Assembly: GCA_035691305.1 (NCBI GenBank) | Contig: DASSJF010000069.1 | Span: 42,642 to 106,641, forward strand | Length of the DNA stretch: 64,000 nt | From: a bacterium | Lineage (GTDB): Bacteria > Sysuimicrobiota > Sysuimicrobiia > Sysuimicrobiales > Segetimicrobiaceae | Direction of reading: 5' to 3' | Shown: positions 63,090 through 64,000 of the stretch, piece by piece | Layout: each line of letters begins with the position of its first letter | Numbering within the stretch: position 1 is the first letter of the stretch | Made by a program: the position numbers and the translations under genes | The notes under the pieces: generated by a model | The model's input: the letters and a program-made list of their open reading frames with translations, nothing else | Databases searched by the model: none | Told to the model about the DNA's origin: nothing

Positions 63090-63592
63090 GACCGCTCGTC
63101 GTTATGCCCAGAGGGGGGCGGACGCAGACCTGTCGACTTGACAGACCCGGCTTCGCCCCGGCGCGCGTTCAGATATCCCTGAAGGATCAAGGCCGCGGCC
63201 ACCCGGTCCCGCGCGTGGCGCCGCTCCTCGCGCCGCACGCCGGCTTCAATTAGTGTGCGGTCGGCGGCCGCGGTCGACAGCCGTTCGTCCCAGAGCTCCA
63301 CCGGCACGAGGAGCGCCGCCCGCAAACGGCCGGCGAAGACCTCCGCGAGCCTCGCCGCCGGGCCGCGCGAGCCGTCCATGTTGCGCGGCCATCCGACCAC
63401 GACGAGCGCCACGTCGTGGCGCCGGCAGAGGTCGGCGACCCGCTCGGCGGCGCGGCGCCCCGCCGCACTGGCGGTGGTTATCGTCTCGAGGGGAAACGCG
63501 ATCGTGCCGGTCGGGTCACTTAGCGCGACGCCGATGCGCCGGGTGCCGAGGTCGATCGCGAGAATACGTCCGCCGCCGGCCGCGGCGCTCAC
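63086..63592 (-). CDS. ruvX: YqgF/RuvX putative Holliday-junction resolvase
   Basis: 168 residues from a GTG overlapping the alaS stop (GTGA). The RNase H-like fold is shown by ILAIDLGTRRIGVALSDPTG, ALVVVGWPRNMDGSRG and ELWDERLSTAAADRTL. YqgF proteins process pre-16S rRNA 5' ends and may resolve DNA junctions. The alaS-ruvX order is conserved widely in bacteria. Confidence 0.95.
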   Translation of the reverse strand: MSAAAGGGRILAIDLGTRRIGVALSDPTGTIAFPLETITTASAAGRRAAERVADLCRRHDVALVVVGWPRNMDGSRGPAARLAEVFAGRLRAALLVPVELWDERLSTAAADRTLIEAGVRREERRHARDRVAAALILQGYLNARRGEAGSVKSTGLRPPPSGHNDERS

Positions 63593-64000
63593 CCGCGACC
63601 GGCGGCGGAACCGGCCAGCGCCTCCCGCACGACGGCGCCGATATCGGCAAGGACCGAGGGAAGACGCGACGGATCGCCACCGCCGCCCTGCGCGAGTTCG
63701 GCCCGGCCGCCGCCCCGCGTGCCGAGGCGCCGGTTCAGCACCTGCATCACCCGCCGCGCTTCGGCGCCGCGGGCGACCGCGCCGGGCGTTGCCATCACGA
63801 TGACCTCCATGCGGCCGTTGCCGGTCGTGGCGGCCACGAGGACCGCTGAGTCCAACCGTCCTCGCATCCGATCGCCCAGCGCGCGGAGCGTCGACGGATC
63901 GGCGTCCGGGACGGCGACGCCCGCTACCGTAATGCCGTCCACGTCGGTCGCGGCTCGGAGTATGGCCTCGATATCCGGCCCCGCCGGCGTCCGCGCGTCC
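63589..64000 (-). CDS. alaS: Alanyl-tRNA synthetase, C-terminal end (partial)
   Basis: The frame is open to the window edge; about 137 codons are visible. The segment LRALGDRMRGRLDSAVLVAATTGNG (ends given: LRALGDRMRG, VLVAATT) with RRVMQVLNRRLGTRGGGRAELAQGGG (core GTRGGGRAELAQGGG) is the DHHA1/C-Ala domain of AlaS. That glycine-rich motif binds the tRNA elbow. The catalytic and editing domains lie outside the window. It leads the group alaS-ruvX-secreted protein-tlpA. Confidence 0.9.
   Translation of the reverse strand, partial: DARTPAGPDIEAILRAATDVDGITVAGVAVPDADPSTLRALGDRMRGRLDSAVLVAATTGNGRMEVIVMATPGAVARGAEARRVMQVLNRRLGTRGGGRAELAQGGGGDPSRLPSVLADIGAVVREALAGSAAGRG

Overview
This window is high-GC (roughly 70%), densely packed bacterial chromosome. 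Most genes run on the minus strand and many overlap by 4 nt (ATGA or GTGA). A PilQ-type secretin, a PilMNOP complex and two O-antigen-ligase-like proteins imply a diderm envelope. The mix of LexA-box recA control, YhaO/YhaN-like repair proteins, a DUF1292/YqeG pair, a SigB/SigF-family sigma factor and a Thermus-like EF-P suggests a deep-branching Terrabacteria-type lineage (CSP1-3/ANGP1 or Armatimonadota-like). That placement is inference only. I see no tRNA, rRNA, CRISPR array, insertion sequence or prophage.

Layout. Positions 1-16.1 kb hold DNA repair and housekeeping genes: a recA-recX-helicase/nuclease-SbcD-SbcC-like operon behind a LexA-box promoter, then thpR, cinA, a RodZ-like gene, ftsK, rnj and a uracil-DNA glycosylase. 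Positions 16.2-27.3 kb hold a secreted protein, a membrane protein, dapA-asd-dapB, an M16 protease, pnp-rpsO, and the efp-pepP-yqeG-DUF1292 operon with a clear sigma-70 promoter. Positions 27.4-42.4 kb are the first type IV pilus (T4P) region: a Wzy-like ligase with a truncated prepilin ORF, prepilin peptidase, a lytic transglycosylase, pilQPONM, minor pilins X, W and V, a second Wzy-like ligase and two paralogous major pilins. Positions 42.7-46.6 kb run divergently and encode an ABC transporter plus accessory envelope proteins. Positions 46.7-48.2 kb are an overlapping nucleotidyltransferase/metallophosphoesterase pair. Positions 48.3-53.3 kb are a peptide transporter (binding protein and two permeases, no ATPases) with an M81 peptidase. 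Positions 53.4-60.7 kb are the second T4P operon, transcribed as pilT, a second pilT-like gene, sigma factor, MerR regulator, pilB, pilC. Positions 60.7-64 kb hold secreted proteins, a TlpA-like thioredoxin, ruvX and the 3' end of alaS.

The main discovery is at 60417-60605. A complete cyclic-di-GMP-I (GEMM) riboswitch sits between a sigma-70-like promoter and a perfect intrinsic terminator, directly upstream of the pilT-sigma-MerR-pilB-pilC operon. PilB carries an N-terminal MshEN-type domain, a known c-di-GMP-binding module. The T4P motors therefore look controlled by c-di-GMP both in the mRNA leader and in the assembly ATPase. The sigma factor in the same operon could pass the signal on to the separately transcribed pilin genes.

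Other points of interest are a recA-led SOS operon carrying a UvrD-PD-(D/E)XK fusion, two pilin/Wzy gene pairings (one with a broken pilin), a family of secreted paralogs flanking the pilus region, and the nucleotidyltransferase/phosphoesterase pair.
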